In this document: positions 10,953 through 23,048 of the stretch, piece by piece | Numbering within the stretch: the first letter of the stretch is position 1 | Layout: each line of letters opens with the position of its first letter | From: Copromyces sp. CBS 386.78 | Taxonomy: Eukaryota > Ascomycota > Sordariomycetes > Sordariales > Sordariaceae | NCBI GenBank assembly: GCA_030685235.1 | Contig: MU839245.1 | Location: 1 to 64,000, forward strand | Reading direction: 5' to 3' | Length of the DNA: 64,000 bases | Notes under the pieces: model-generated | What the model was told of the DNA's origin: nothing | The model's database searches: none | Seen by the model: the letters and a program-made list of their open reading frames with translations, nothing else | Program-made: the position numbers and the translations under genes

Positions 10953-12629
10953 ATGGCGCCCTCGAAGAGCAAAAAGCCAAAAAAGCAAACAGTGGTTACC
11001 ATCACTCCGATTTTGCGCCGTTTTGAGCTTGAAGATGTCTTCATCAATCAGCGCCACAACAATTTCAAGGATCCCCAACTAGTCCTCAAAAGCCAACTTG
11101 ATCGATCGCGTGGGATGCTTTACAATGCTGGGGTAAACTCCCAGATGCCCATCTGGCATCATTGGTTGATGATACATGTCAAGGACAAAGCCGATGAGCT
11201 GGTTAGTCTTCTCACCCATTTTCTCCCACCATGAAGGATTGCCCTAAACCTGGTGCCATAGGTGAAATTGGAATTGGAAGACTTCACCCAAGCTGCCAAA
11301 GCCAGGGATCCTCCTTCGAAGTGTACCGCCGCATGTTCACCTTCTGAGCGTGCTTTAATGTTTTGGTATCCCATGGGGCCGGAAAGGGTGAGTGATTGGC
11401 AACCATGACATGATCCATACCGACATGGCTAACCACAGATATGCTTGAATGAGAGACAGGCGTCACTTTTGTTCTCGATGAAAAGCACTTCTGACTTCGA
11501 AAACGTTTTGGGAGAAATGAAGCGGTGGGAAGTGGCTATGGCTTCCAGCAGGCATGGCTTCGGGCACAGTTTCTGGATTAGAAGAGAGCAGCAGGGCCTT
11601 CCCTCCATTCCTCAAATCAATCCTCTGACTGTGGCCAAGTCATCTAGCAGGCGACACCGAAAATACATCACCAACGCACACCCGGGCCTGCTTATAGACA
11701 CCGGCAATCCGCACCTATTGCATTCAATGAGCAGTGCAGGCCAATCTTTGGCGAGTACCCAGCCGATGCAGCACCTTAGCCAACGGTTTTACCTTCAACA
11801 ACCGCAACAAGCCTTGGCGCCCGGAAGCCGCCCTCAACGCCGGACAAGTAATCTTGCAGTTCCTGGTGTACTTGGACAAGGTGTCTACAAAATCAGCAAA
11901 GTGAAATCGAACCCCATCGGCCAATTCAGAGTGAGGGGACTCCCTTCTTCCACGACAAGAGAAGCAGCACCGACCTACTTCACACAACCGAGAATTGCTA
12001 GGCAACCTTCTGGACTGACTTTAAGTACCGCCAACTTTGATCACGGCTCCCCTGTCGAGCCGCTACAACCCAGGCCCCGGATCAGTTTCTCGAAGTTCAG
12101 CAAACACTATATGGCTGGCTTGACAGACGCCACCGCGATATGGAATGAACACATGAGACGGGGCAAAGAGGAGAGTGATTTGGTGAGCGACCTCAAGGAG
12201 AAGATTAGAATTTGGATGAGACATGCAAGGGTGTGTCACCAAGACCTGCAGGAAGTGAACTTAGCTACTAGGAGGAGGATGAGAGGTCAGCCAGTCGGGA
12301 CCGGTATGCTTCGGCGCCTGGCCAAACCAGGAATTGGATCACGTTTTCCCCCAAGAGTGCCTTTCATCTCAGGAGGGCCTGCGATTCGAAGCACACCTCA
12401 GCCGGTAGCGATACCTCCCTCTTCTGCAGAAACTTTCACTTTGGGTGCGCCTTCTCCTGTTTTCTCGAGCAGATCGGCTGACATCTCATCTCATTCGGAC
12501 CCTGCGTTACTACCAAACAGCCCTTTCTCGTTACCCAAGTGCCATCCTTCGCTTACAGCAAGCACTCAAAGCTCACCGCATCCTACGATTACTATGGGAG
12601 AGAGAATATTTTCTGGCGAGTTTCCATGA
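10953..12629 (+). CDS. Hypothetical protein, three exons
   Basis: Not recognised. Model: join(10953..11201, 11262..11387, 11439..12629), 521 aa. The start ATG opens a Lys-rich N-terminus (MAPSKSKKPKKQTVV). Intron 1 (60 bp) runs from GTTAGT to CATAG with branch CTAAAC. Intron 2 (51 bp) runs from GTGAGT to CACAG with branch CTAAC. Both are phase 0 and exon 2 is an exact multiple of three, which supports a real gene. Exons 1-2 encode a compact, Trp-rich segment (WHHWLMIH, FWYPMGPER); exon 3 is Pro/Ser/Gln-rich and probably disordered. The 3' end is uncertain. Another frame to 12663 encodes a more helical tail (LRYYQTALSRYPSAILRLQQ) and could be joined in phase by a further intron at about 12304-12472. 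The gene is divergent from Rsc9 and convergent with MsrB. Confidence 0.6.
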
Positions 12630-13410
12630 TCTTGTCGAGCACTCGGGCTGTCAGATGATTTAGCCCTCTCTGCGTTGGGTCTTGCTATTTGGACGGGCTT
12701 CTGCGGCTGGATGGATCGCATCCTGTATAATAGGGTATTCTGAATGGGGGTTTGGCAGAGAACATCCTTGTCTATGAGCCATGGTTACGTGTAGGTAGCT
12801 AAACAGAAGGAAATATCTAAGAATACAATTAACTCAAACCAACATCCGACGGATCAAGCCAAGCCATGATTGCCTGCTCCCAGCGCTCGTGAAGACTTGC
12901 TGCTCAATGCGAATCATGTTTGACATGCTGCCCTCCCGCCTGTCTTCCATCCCAACTCTTCATCTTGCCCGAGGCCCAAAGGACACAGCCCACACTCCAG
13001 CTCCTGCAAGGTATATGTATTACTTCCCGCGCCATTCAAGATGTGGCAAGCTGGGTAGAATGGCGCAGCGGTCATGGTTGTCGGTATAATCCCCTTCCCT
13101 TCCTTCCTGCCCCCGGCTTCCGTGTACGCTGTGCTTTCAACCCAGCTGTAAGTCCATACTCTTATTCTTGTTTTTTCCTTCTTTTCTTTTTTGCACTTTC
13201 TCCGGATCGCTCAGTTCCTTCCCCCTTCCCAAAACTTCACATCCTTTGTGTCGTCCAGATACACACTTCTCGAGTCCCATTTCCATCCCTCAATCGTCAT
13301 CAAACATCTCAAGCTCACCCGATAAACATGTGACGGCAATCTGAAATCTTCTCGCTATACAAATGACTACATTCCATCCCGACCAACTCAACCCTCATCT
13401 CAGTCCCCAC
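12630..13410. other. Convergent intergenic region
   Basis: This region lies between the 3' ends of the hypothetical gene and MsrB. It has a pyrimidine-rich tract at about 13140-13320. No frame shows a recognisable domain, and the segment probably contains the two 3' UTRs. Confidence 0.5.
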
Positions 13411-14108
13411 TTACTCCTTCTTAGCAGCGGGATCCTCCTCACTAAAAGTCAAAGAAACGCTATTCACACAATGCCTCTCATCCGTCGGCGTGTTGAACCC
13501 TTCGCCCTTGAACACATGGCCCAGGTGCCCGCCGCAGTTGCTGCACACGATCTCGGTCCGCGTCATTCCGAACGCGCGGTCCTCGTGCCGCGTCACGGCG
13601 CCAGGGATGCTGTCGAAATAGGCCGGCCAGCCGCACCCCGAGTTGAACTTGTGCGAGGCCTTGTACAGCGGCGCGTGGCAGCCGGCGCAGGTGTAGACGC
13701 CCGCGGAGGGGTAGTGCTTGTCGAACTTGCCCGTGCCGGCGGGTTCGGTGCCCTTTTCGCGGAGGATGCGGAATTGTTCTGGGGGTTTGGGTTAGTTATT
13801 TGGTGATGTGATGTGATTGATGATTTGGATTAAGCTGCAAGGTAAGGAAACTTACGAGGACTGAGAACCGCACGCCACTCATCGGCGGACTTTTGGACGG
13901 GGTAGTTCTCGGGCATCTTGTTGGAAGATGATGAGGAGGATGAACCGAAGAAGCTGCTGAGAAAAGGAATCGTAGGCATAGAAGACTTTAGGAGTATGCT
14001 GTTTCTGGTTGATAACAATGAGTGTTGCGGTATGCACGGTCTCTGTGTGAAGGTGGACAAAGTGCGCAGGATGCGGAGGAAGTTGGCGGCTTGGGGATAG
14101 TAACGCAT
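13411..14108 (-). CDS. msrB: Peptide methionine-R-sulfoxide reductase (MsrB), mitochondrial-type leader
   Basis: Reduces the R-epimer of methionine sulfoxide in proteins. Model: complement(13411..13778, 13856..14108), 206 aa; the 77-bp intron has donor GTAAGT and acceptor CCCAG. The MsrB fold starts near residue 65 (MPENYPVQKSADEWRAVLSP). Zinc ligands are visible as CAGC (about 115/118) and CSNC (about 163/166). GCGWPAYF holds the usual second Cys, and RHCVNS holds the catalytic Cys near residue 188. The first 25 residues are Arg/Leu/Ser/Thr-rich with no acidic residue, as in a mitochondrial presequence. Met44 and Met65 could start shorter cytosolic forms. The ATG at 14108 is the first in frame. 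It is divergent from the ArfGAP gene. Confidence 0.92.
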
Positions 14109-14952
14109 GAAGGTCAACTGTTATCGAATATTGGATACCTTGAAGTGGATTGTTGTTTTGTAGACGATCAGAATTTGGATTTGTCTTATGGGGTTTGAAA
14201 TGACAAATCAATCACAATGGGAATGAAATCGAACTGATATGGATTTATTTGCAGCTTCTATGCATGCCTTGAAGTTGCCCCAGCGATGACGGGGTGTTGT
14301 TAGTGACCTCGCGCTGTGAGTTGGGATCGGAGAGTCTTGCGTCAAAGACTTGATCTCGTCACAGTATGGAAAACAAAGCGGCAAGTTGATCTCGCTCATG
14401 GCCGACTTCCACATCCGAAGACATCGAATGCTCCTGCTCATGATACGATGAAAAGGCCACATAAGAAATCACTGTCGATGGAGTTGATATCCCTATATCC
14501 GTCCAGTCCATCAAGTATCCCCAACGCTGCAGTGTTGGTCTATCACTGCAAAGAAGCTTGGGGGAGGATCATGTATCCCGTTGATATAGAAGAAGTACCA
14601 TTGTATTATCCAAGCCACAAATGGCTTGCTTCGTGTGCGATTAACAGTCAAGGTCTGATCAAAAGGCGGTGTTGTTTAAACGGCGCCAGCTGACCCTGGT
14701 CGGCCCCACCGTTGACGGGGCCTGGGCGCATTGCAGTGGAGGACACTCCTGAGTCCTCTGCATTGACATGTCCGGGCCAGCCATTCCGTTCTGTAGGTCG
14801 TTGTTTAAACTCGCACAACCAACAGCTCACCGAATCCGACGATTTCAAAGACTACATAGACAGCAACCTGTCCTCCAAATCTCAACCGGCCCCGATTTTC
14901 TCCCCTATCCAAGCACTACGGCCAAGCAACTGTTTACTGCGAACACATCACC
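14109..14952. promoter_or_regulatory. Shared divergent promoter region, MsrB / ArfGAP
   Basis: The 844-bp gap between two outward start codons contains a cluster of inverted repeats at about 14700-14765. One hairpin is ggcccc / ggggcc around a 9-nt loop (about 14701-14721). Another has arms gaggac / gtcctc extended by gcag / ctgc (about 14734-14764). The cluster lies between two copies of gttgtttaaac near 14670 and 14803. No gene-like frame is convincing. Confidence 0.5.
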
Positions 14953-16779
14953 ATGTCTCGACGCCCACCGAACCCCGCTGCTGAACGGGCAGCAAAGAAC
15001 CAGAACACGATCAAGTCGCTCCTGAAACTCGAGGCCAACAAGGTGTGCGCTGACTGCAAGCGCAACAAGCGTAAGTCTCTCCTAGGAATCCAACAACTGC
15101 ATTTAATTACCAGACCACTTTACTGAGAGTGTCGCATACACACAGATCCACGATGGGCCAGCTGGAACCTCGGCATCTTTATCTGCATTCGCTGCTCGGG
15201 CATTCACCGTGGAATGGGTACCCATATCAGCCGTGTCAAGTCCGTTGATCTCGATGCTTGGACCGACGAACAGCTACAGAGTGTCTTGAATTGGGGAAAT
15301 GCTCGCGCCAACAAGTACTGGGAGGCCAAGTTGGCTCAGGGCCACGTCCCCTCGGAATCGAAAATCGAGAACTTTATTCGCACCAAATACGAGCTGAAGA
15401 GATGGGTAATGGATGGCCCGATGCCAGATCCCTCAACACTGGACGATGAGGGTGACGACGATGTCCCTCTGAGCGTGGTAAAGGAGAAGCAGACTCTGGA
15501 GAGAAACGGGTCTCTTCGTAGCCAGTCCAGCACTCCGACTGCGCCCTCACGATCTGTACCCGCCCCTATTTCGGCCCCGGCCCCCGTACCCGACCTCATT
15601 GGTGCCGACCCGATTCCGGTTAGAGCCAACACTACCGGACCGACAGCCTCGAAGGTTCCCCCGAAGGCGGAGCCTGCCCCGGCCAAGGCTACGACTTCGA
15701 ATGCTTCGCTTTTGGGACTGGATTTCTTCGGCACGGAAACTGCAGCGCCCCCAAGGCCCGCTAGTACGACGGGCACTTCTGGTGGTGCAAGCCAGTCGCG
15801 TCCCGATTTGAAGCAGTCTATCCTCTCTCTTTATGCCAGCGCACCTCGCCCACAGCAGCAAGCCGCGCCTTCACATTCCCACTCCGGGTCTTTTAGTGGA
15901 ATGAGCGGCATGTCCTCCCCGAATATGTCCCAGACCCAAAATGCTTTTGGTGGGCTTAATGATGCTTTCAGCAGCCTCAGTTTCAACAGCCAACCCGCTG
16001 TTAGCCCAAAGCCCGCGCAGAACGATGCCTTCGCTAGTCTTGGTAGCTTTGGATCTCCCCGGCCCTCGTCCCAAACCAGCAACAATGCCTTCTCCGGCCT
16101 AAGCGGCGGCAGCTTTTTCGATTCCAAACCCGCCACATCCTCGCACCAACCCAAGCAGTCTATCAACAGCCCACTGGGCTTTTCGTCGACTCCTTCTGCG
16201 CCAGCGTCTAAGCCCGCGCCGGCTTCCTCCGCCCTCGGCGATCTGTTCGACTTCTCTACACCAGCTACCACTACTACCGCTCCTCCCCCGGCCGCCGCCC
16301 CGAAGCCTTCGACTGACTTCCGCTCCGCATTCAACCTTTCCAAGCCCGCCGCAACCACTCCCGCCCCTGCAGCCGCTACCACAACAACACCAAACCCTCT
16401 TGCCTCTATCGCGACCTCGAATGCCTGGTCCGATGCGGGTGTATGGGGTTCCAACGAATGGGCCTCTACCCCTGAGCCTCCTAAGCCTGCGGCTCCTGAA
16501 CCACCCAAGCCAGCGCCTGTCACCTCTATCCCCCTCTCCAATGATTTCGGATGGGGCAGCAGCACCACCACCACCTCCACCACTACCGGCGGCTCCTTCG
16601 CAAGCCAGCCTATTGTTCCCAGTGCTTCGGGCGGCTTTGCGCCTGCACCCAAGGTGGCCTCGGATGAGGAGTTTGGGGGCTGGATGAGCAGCACCACTAC
16701 ACCGGCTGCTACCAGCAGAAACAAGCCAGCCACCGGGTTTGGTGGTAGTGATGACTTGTTCTCGAACGTTTGGCAATAG
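14953..16779 (+). CDS. age2: Arf GTPase-activating protein, Age2/SMAP-like
   Basis: Stimulates GTP hydrolysis on Arf at the trans-Golgi/endosomes to end a coat-assembly cycle. Model: join(14953..15070, 15146..16779), 583 aa; the 75-bp intron (GTAAGT to CACAG) splits the His codon of HPRW. The N-terminal ArfGAP domain (about 15-135) has the zinc finger Cys32-x2-Cys35 and Cys53-x2-Cys56, then the arginine finger Arg61 in CSGIHRGMG, followed by THISRVKSVDLD and W-D-EQLQS. The remaining 430 residues are Pro/Ala/Ser/Thr-rich and disordered, with repeated NAF-GL and FDF-like short motifs of the kind coat proteins bind, ending DDLFSNVWQ. Splicing is essential, because the second exon alone lacks the first Cys pair. 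Confidence 0.93.
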
Positions 16780-17179
16780 AAGGCCCAGATGGATCGGTAT
16801 TTCAACAGGGATCTCTGGTCTGGGGTTCAGGGGTAGCCGGGCGCAGGGGACTGGGATTTTTGTTTGGTTGCTTGACGCCCCGGTCCTCGCGCCTGATGCC
16901 GACCCTATAAATATAGTATTAAGTGGGAAGGGGATGCTGTCCAGGAGCAACATGTCATTGTTATGCTGGCGGGAGTCTGATCTTTCCGAAAAAGTTAGAC
17001 AAATGATAGTTTATGCAAAGACAAATAAGGGATAGGTGGACGACGCATAGTCATATTTACACATTAGCAAGTCATGTTGTGGTTTAGTATAATTACGTTC
17101 TAGACAACAGGTGGTTGTTCGTTGGTAGGGCAAAAGTAATGAGGCTGGCAGGGCACTAAACTCCAAGGTAGGAATCAAG
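16780..17179. other. 3' flank of the ArfGAP gene up to the Copia insertion
   Basis: GC-balanced sequence that probably includes the ArfGAP 3' UTR. No gene is seen. It ends at the target duplication GATTC (17180-17184) of the Copia element. Confidence 0.5.
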
Positions 17180-17184
17180 GATTC

Positions 17185-17373
17185 TGTCAGATGTGACTGT
17201 GCAGAATTGATTGATTGAAGAGTATGTATAACTGACTCGCCCAGAAGGCCCAGAAGGTCTGGGGGGTGCTAGAGTATCCCAGAGGGACCCAGAAACCAAT
17301 AATCTAGGGGGCTGGGCGGCTAACCTAAATTAAGTATAGCCAAAAACCCAAATATCCACCCTCTAATCTAACA
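17185..17373 (-). repeat. 3' LTR of the Copia element (left copy)
   Basis: 189 bp, starting TGTCAGA and ending TCTAACA (plus strand). It is nearly identical to the right copy; differences are transitions (for example TCTAACA against TCTGACA). TG...CA termini are kept. Confidence 0.95.
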
Positions 17374-20300
17374 CACCCCCTTACTTATAAACCTTCCCAA
17401 AATAGGGTAAAAGTAAAGCTATTTATAATTTTCTCTCTTCTAGTACGTTAATTTCCCTAGCTAAATTATAAGTATCCTTTAAAACGTTATCGGGAACTTC
17501 CCTCCTAATTTTTATTTCTTTTTAAGCCGGCGCGTTCGCTATTCCTATTAAATCTCGGAACTTTTTATAATTTAATTATCCTAGTACTTTTATTAAGCCG
17601 TTTATTAGTATTTTCTTTATTTCTAAATATTCGACCGCAATCCTTCCTTTTGTAATCTCTTACCGTAATTAGTAATAATGAATATTAATGTATTTTAGTT
17701 TAATTATTAGTTGTAATACTTTAATAGTTAGAATATAGATTGTTTAAGTATTATTATAGCCGATTATAAGGATTTCTTAATCGAAGGGAATTTTAATTTC
17801 TTTATATAAACGTATAATAGCGATAGCTTCCTTTATAGTATTAAAAATCGATAATAATTCTACTTCGGTAATTAAAGTTAATATTATTTTCTATTTAATA
17901 GTACCCTAATAAACGAAATTACCGAATAATTTAATTGTAAAGCTATATAAGCTTTTCTAATTTAAGGTATTATCGGCGTATAAAGTATTTAAAGTTATTT
18001 TAAATTTTAATAATAATTTAAAATAGAGAGAGAAATCTAAATAGAATTGAAGGTAATATAATATTTTATTAGTAACTTTATAATATTAAGGATTAGGGTT
18101 ATAATTGTAGTAAATTAGGCGGTTAGTTATAAAGGCGATATTTATTCGGGTAATTACTATAATATATATTATTAATCCGACGACGATTTAATAATCCTAT
18201 ATTTTATTGAAAGTAATTATATTATTGTAGGATAAAAGTTCTTTATTATTTATTAAAATAAAGGCGAAGGTATAGGGATTCTTAATAAGTTTAGTAATTT
18301 TGTGAATATATTCCCGTTAAAATAATTAAATTAATCTTACTTCTCGATTTCGAATAATTTCGATGCCTAGAAATTATTAGAGGTTATTACCCCCTATAAA
18401 TTTATATTTCTCTTCTAAATTCTTTATTATTTAATTAATTTTATTATATAGTTTTTAATCGAAGGTAAATATAATATTATTAATATAGTAGAAAATTAAA
18501 ATCTTACCGCGTTTGAAGATATACGGATTTTCGAATAATAATTAGAAATTTATATTTTTAAAAGTACTATTGAATTCTCGTTATTAGAGTAGAAGAATAT
18601 ATTATAAATTATAGAGGGCTTTAAATAATTTAAATATTATATAATATTTTCGATATTTAAAGGGTATACGTATATAAATTTCCTTATTAAGATAGGCGTT
18701 AACGAAGGTATTTATAGTATTGTATTAGATAAATTCGAAGTTAAATTTAGCGGTATAAACGATAATAGATTAAAAAGAACGACCGGCTAATATAGAAGTA
18801 TACGTTTTTTTCCTATAATAATACTATTAATCCCCTCTAATTATAAGGCGAGCCTTTACTTTTTAAAGGTAATTGTATTTATTAAATTTATATACGTATA
18901 TTTATATATAATTAAGGATTTAGGTACCCTTAATACGAAGGATATCTTTATTAACCTTTACTTACGACTTTATTTCCTTATAGCTATTAAAATATATTTT
19001 TTCTATTTATTTAAAGAAATTTCTTAATTTGTAATATTCGAAATTGTAGTAAGTTTTTAGGACCGGGGGTAGATTTTAACGCTTAATAGAATTTAGCCGG
19101 TTATTTTTAGTAATTAAATAATTAATTTCTACCTTTATAATAATTTTACCCTATCTTTAGCCTATTAATTAAATGAATTTCCTAACGTTGAAAGTAATTT
19201 CCTATAGTTCGAAGGTTAGGAAGGAAATAAATTTTAGTAAGTTAATAATAAGACTAGTAGAGAGAGTGGTTAGTAATATATTTAGAGGGGTAAGATATTT
19301 AAATATAAAATCGAAGGATATTTTATTTTAAACGTTAGGCTTAATTAGTTTAAGGTTAATAATATTATTATTATTTATTTATAATTCGTTATTAAAGAGC
19401 GATAGTAGTAATTAAGTAAGGTTGTTGTCTTCTATATTTTAAATTGTATTAAAGGGTTCGAAATATTATGTAGATAGTTAAAGCGGGTGGTCGATTTTAT
19501 TAAATAAATTAAAAATTTTATTACTAATTAATTTTACATTTTCCTTAATTTCGTTAGGGTTCCCTAAATAAATTGAATTTTCGTTAAATAATATATTACG
19601 GGTATAAACAATGCGATTTACTTACGGGTTTTAGATTTAATAAATAAATGAGGTAGCGTAATTAACGAGGTAGCCGATTTATACTTTTAATTGGAATTTC
19701 TTTCGTCGCTACTCCTTTTTTTAAGCGATTTTTATTATCGCGTAGATTTTATAACCGTAAATATATAGATAATTGAAATTAGGCTTCGGGGGATTAGTTT
19801 ATACCTTTTTATAATAGGTTATAAAGGTATAAAACTGTTCGTAAAAAGACTTCTAATTATAAAGATATTTAGGCGATCGGTTGGTAAAGTAGATTATTAT
19901 TAAAACGATTTGAGGTTAAAGGTTATAAGGGAGATAAGAGCTATTTATTATAGCGTACGCCTTTTTTTTAATTATACCCTTTAAGCGTTTAGTACCGCCG
20001 TTTTAAATTTGAATATTAGGTATTGAGGGCTCGAAAATAATAAAGTAAGTAGCTAGCTTATCTTTAACGTACTAGCTATTAAATTCGTTATTGTACTTAA
20101 TATATTTAATTTTAATATTATATTAGTAATTAATTGTATTGATAATTAAGAGTAGACTTTTAGTAATAGCTTCTACCGTACGTATTGCTATATAAATATC
20201 TTAGATAAATTTAGTCTATTAATAAATAACGAATATTATATATTTAAAACCTCTTTTCCCTTATTTATATTCGAGAAAATCGACGGCTAAATATTTTTCT

Positions 20301-22545
20301 AATTTAAAATTTTGGTTATATAGTTTTTATATAATTTATTATTTAATTTTAAATATACTATATGCGTTATACTAATAAGTCGTTAGTCCTTTGAATTTAG
20401 TGCCTTTAATATTGTATAAGTATTCGAAGACTTGTAGGCTATAGTAACCGAACTATTTATATTAAAGTTAGGTAGGTATTTTATATATATAACGGTTAGT
20501 ATAGGAGTTGAAATAGTTTTATTGAGTGAAGAAAGTAGTGTAATTGAAGGAGAGGGGAAAATATTCGAGAATTATTTAGTAATAGATTTTTTAAAGGAAA
20601 TAGAAAATTAAGCCGTTTAGCTGACGAAAATAATTGTTAAGCGGTTTGTAATCTTAGTGAAAACCTTGCTTTCGAAGTAGGCGTAAAGATATAAGATTTG
20701 TAGTAAAATTAGGGTAGAAGGCGACTTCTCTTAATTATAGCCGTAGAATTCCTTTCTCTCCTTATATTTTTACGTTAATAGTCCTAAAACCTTTAATAAG
20801 TATTTAAAAATCTCTAGCCTAAATGTGGTCCTTTAAAGACGTTGTTCGAAATGAAGAAAAATAATTAATTTCGTTAAAGATATAAAGGGAAGCCTTAGAA
20901 TTAAAGATCGCTAAATTCTTAAACGGATAAGTATCCCCTCCGTTATTTATATTAAAAGTACTTTATTTAACGAAAAATATTAAATTGTAAGTGCCGATTT
21001 TTCGTTATTTTTAAACCCTTGAGGTAGTGGTTTACGTAGAAGCGATAAAGCAGTCCTACATTTAGTTCCTAACTTTTTCTACTTTTTTATAAATTTCGGG
21101 AAATTTTTCGAGATTTTTATTAATAAGTTTCTAAATAGAGTTATTAAGCTTTTAAATAGGGTTATCTCTTATTTTAAGTATTAAATACTAATAGTATATT
21201 ATTAGGTAAGGGCTTTATTCGTATACTTTATATAATGGTGCGGATCCCCCTCTCTTTTTCAGCTATAAAGAATTATTTGCGTTTTTATTTACGTTACGTT
21301 TCTTTTTTATATATATTTTCCGCTTTTTTTTATAATTAGAATTAGGAGCGTCCTTCTTCTTAAGTATGAATTCTTTCGAATTAGATTAATTAGTACTTTA
21401 AGCGCTATAAATTATAGTTTTCTTATTAGTTAGTAGTATAATATATTCTAATATACCGACCCTTCTAAAATTAGTGGATATATTTTTATAATTTAAGTAC
21501 GAATTTTCTAGGTTGTAATTAAATTTTTAAGTATTATTTGCCTAAATAGGTTTATATTTGCGGGTTATATTAATAAAATCGGTAAATTATAAGGTGGAAA
21601 AAGTAGTTTTATTAATATTTAGTTTCTTACTATTGGCGATAAAGATTTTCTAATTTAAAATTTACTTTTCGAAATCCTTAGGTTATTTCTTAGCGGTCTC
21701 TTTAATAAAAACCTAGTATTTTCGCCGGGTAGTGGCGATTTAATCGATAAAGTAGTAATTAATTTAGTATTTAATCTATTTTAGTTATTTACGGGTAGAT
21801 TTATCCTATTCGAAAGTAGTATCGGCGAATTAGCTAGTAATATAAGTATTTATCTAATTGCGAACTCTTATATTAATATTATTGAAGTCCTTTTAATATT
21901 TATAGCGGGTATTATATATATTATTAACCTAATTATAAATAGCCTTTCTTTCTATAGTAAAGTCCGTAGCGGGGTTAATTACTATATCCTCCTTAATATT
22001 TTATTCGGTATAGTATTTATTTTCTTCTTTAAAATCTTTTTTATCATTAAAATCTTCCTTAATTTTTTATTAGAATTAAACGGTAGTGGTAGCGGCGGTT
22101 TTAGTACCGTCTTTGTTAATTTAAATTTAAGTTTGGGTTTAGGTCTAGGTTATTGTAGTATTTATTGTAGTTGTCGTAGTAGTCGCTACGACTTTTTTAA
22201 CCTAGATCCTTCTATTAAATTTAATAAGTTCTTTTTTTGCCGCTAATATATAATCTTTCGCTGGTTTTATAAGGAAGAAGTCTTCTGGCTTAGGAGGTAG
22301 GACCCTTTAAATTATAGGCCCATCCTTAAATAATTAATTATTAAAATTTTAATTGCTTTTAATTAGTTATTTAAGGGCTTTGTATTAACTAGCTTAATCG
22401 CTTTAAATTTTAAAAATAACTATAATAATTTTATTAGTAGATTCTTTTAATAGAGATATAATTAATATTATTAATTTCGTAAGGATATTATTTTTATTAA
22501 TTATCGTGGCGCTTCTATCGTAAATACGCAAATTAGACTATTAAT

Positions 22546-22734
22546 TGTTAAATGTGACTGTACAAAATTGATTGATTGAAGAGTATGTATAACTAACTCG
22601 CCCAGAAGGCCCAGAAGGTCTGGGGGGTGCTGGAGTATCCCAAAGGGACCCAGAAACCAGTAATCTAGGGGGCTGGGCGGCTAACCCAGATTGAGTATAG
22701 CCAGAAACCCAGATATCCACCCTCTAATCTGACA
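22546..22734 (-). repeat. 5' LTR of the Copia element (right copy)
   Basis: 189 bp, starting TGTTAAA (RIPed TGTCAGA) and ending TCTGACA, followed by the duplicated GATTC. Transcription of the element would have started here and run leftward. Confidence 0.95.
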
Positions 22735-22749
22735 GATTCACGGTCTCCC

Positions 22750-22895
22750 ACACTACAAAATTCGGTTAGCACATAGGTGGTGTTAATAATCGCTTGTACA
22801 AGTCCCAACAGTACTGTCACTACAACCTGCACAAGCGATTATTGACACCACCTCGTACATAAGTCTCTGCTTGTGTAGTGCCTACCCCAATCCCA
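22750..22895. repeat. Short foldback (inverted-repeat) sequence
   Basis: Arms 22775-22803 and 22825-22853 are 29 nt each with about three mismatches, all transitions, around a 21-nt loop. The core arm is gtggtgt-aataatcgcttgt. Weaker complementarity extends outward (cacactaca near 22750 against tgtgtagtg near 22875). It could be a small foldback transposon or a transcribed hairpin. It begins just outside the Copia target duplication. Confidence 0.6.
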
Positions 22896-23048
22896 ATTTC
22901 ACCAGTTAAACAAATGCTGGTTATTGAAAGAAGAGTTAGAAAGAGTAAACAAAGACCCACTATTTATAGACCCAGACATTGGCGCGATAGACCACGTGAT
23001 CACGCGGAAGACTACTAGTAGTCTCTCATGTACAAGCGTTTACTTAAT

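Larger units (their letters stand above)
17185..22734 (-). mobile_element. Full-length RIP-degraded Copia retrotransposon
   Basis: A 5550-bp element bounded by two 189-bp LTRs and a perfect 5-bp target duplication GATTC at 17180-17184 and 22735-22739. Minus-strand translation shows the Copia RT: a block at about 18655-18735 reads AINTFVNAYLNKEIYIR, and at about 18473-18506 YYINNIIF replaces YVDDIIF. The polypurine tract next to the left LTR (17374-17390, read on the minus strand) is aagtaaggggg, as in the element at 1-3910. Numerous TAA/TAG stops run through the interior. Both LTRs are much less mutated than the interior. The element is dead. Its 3' end faces the gene island. Confidence 0.93.

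Noticed and set aside
15831..16953. Minus-strand frames of 284-324 codons opposite the ArfGAP tail
   Set aside because: Shadows of the Pro/Ala/Ser/Thr-rich plus-strand ArfGAP coding sequence, composed of Gly/Val/Glu-rich low complexity.
17185..17191. Alternative Copia end at TGTGACTG (17192)
   Set aside because: Starting at 17192 gives no matching target duplication, whereas starting at 17185 gives 7-bp inverted termini, equal 189-bp LTRs and a GATTC pair.
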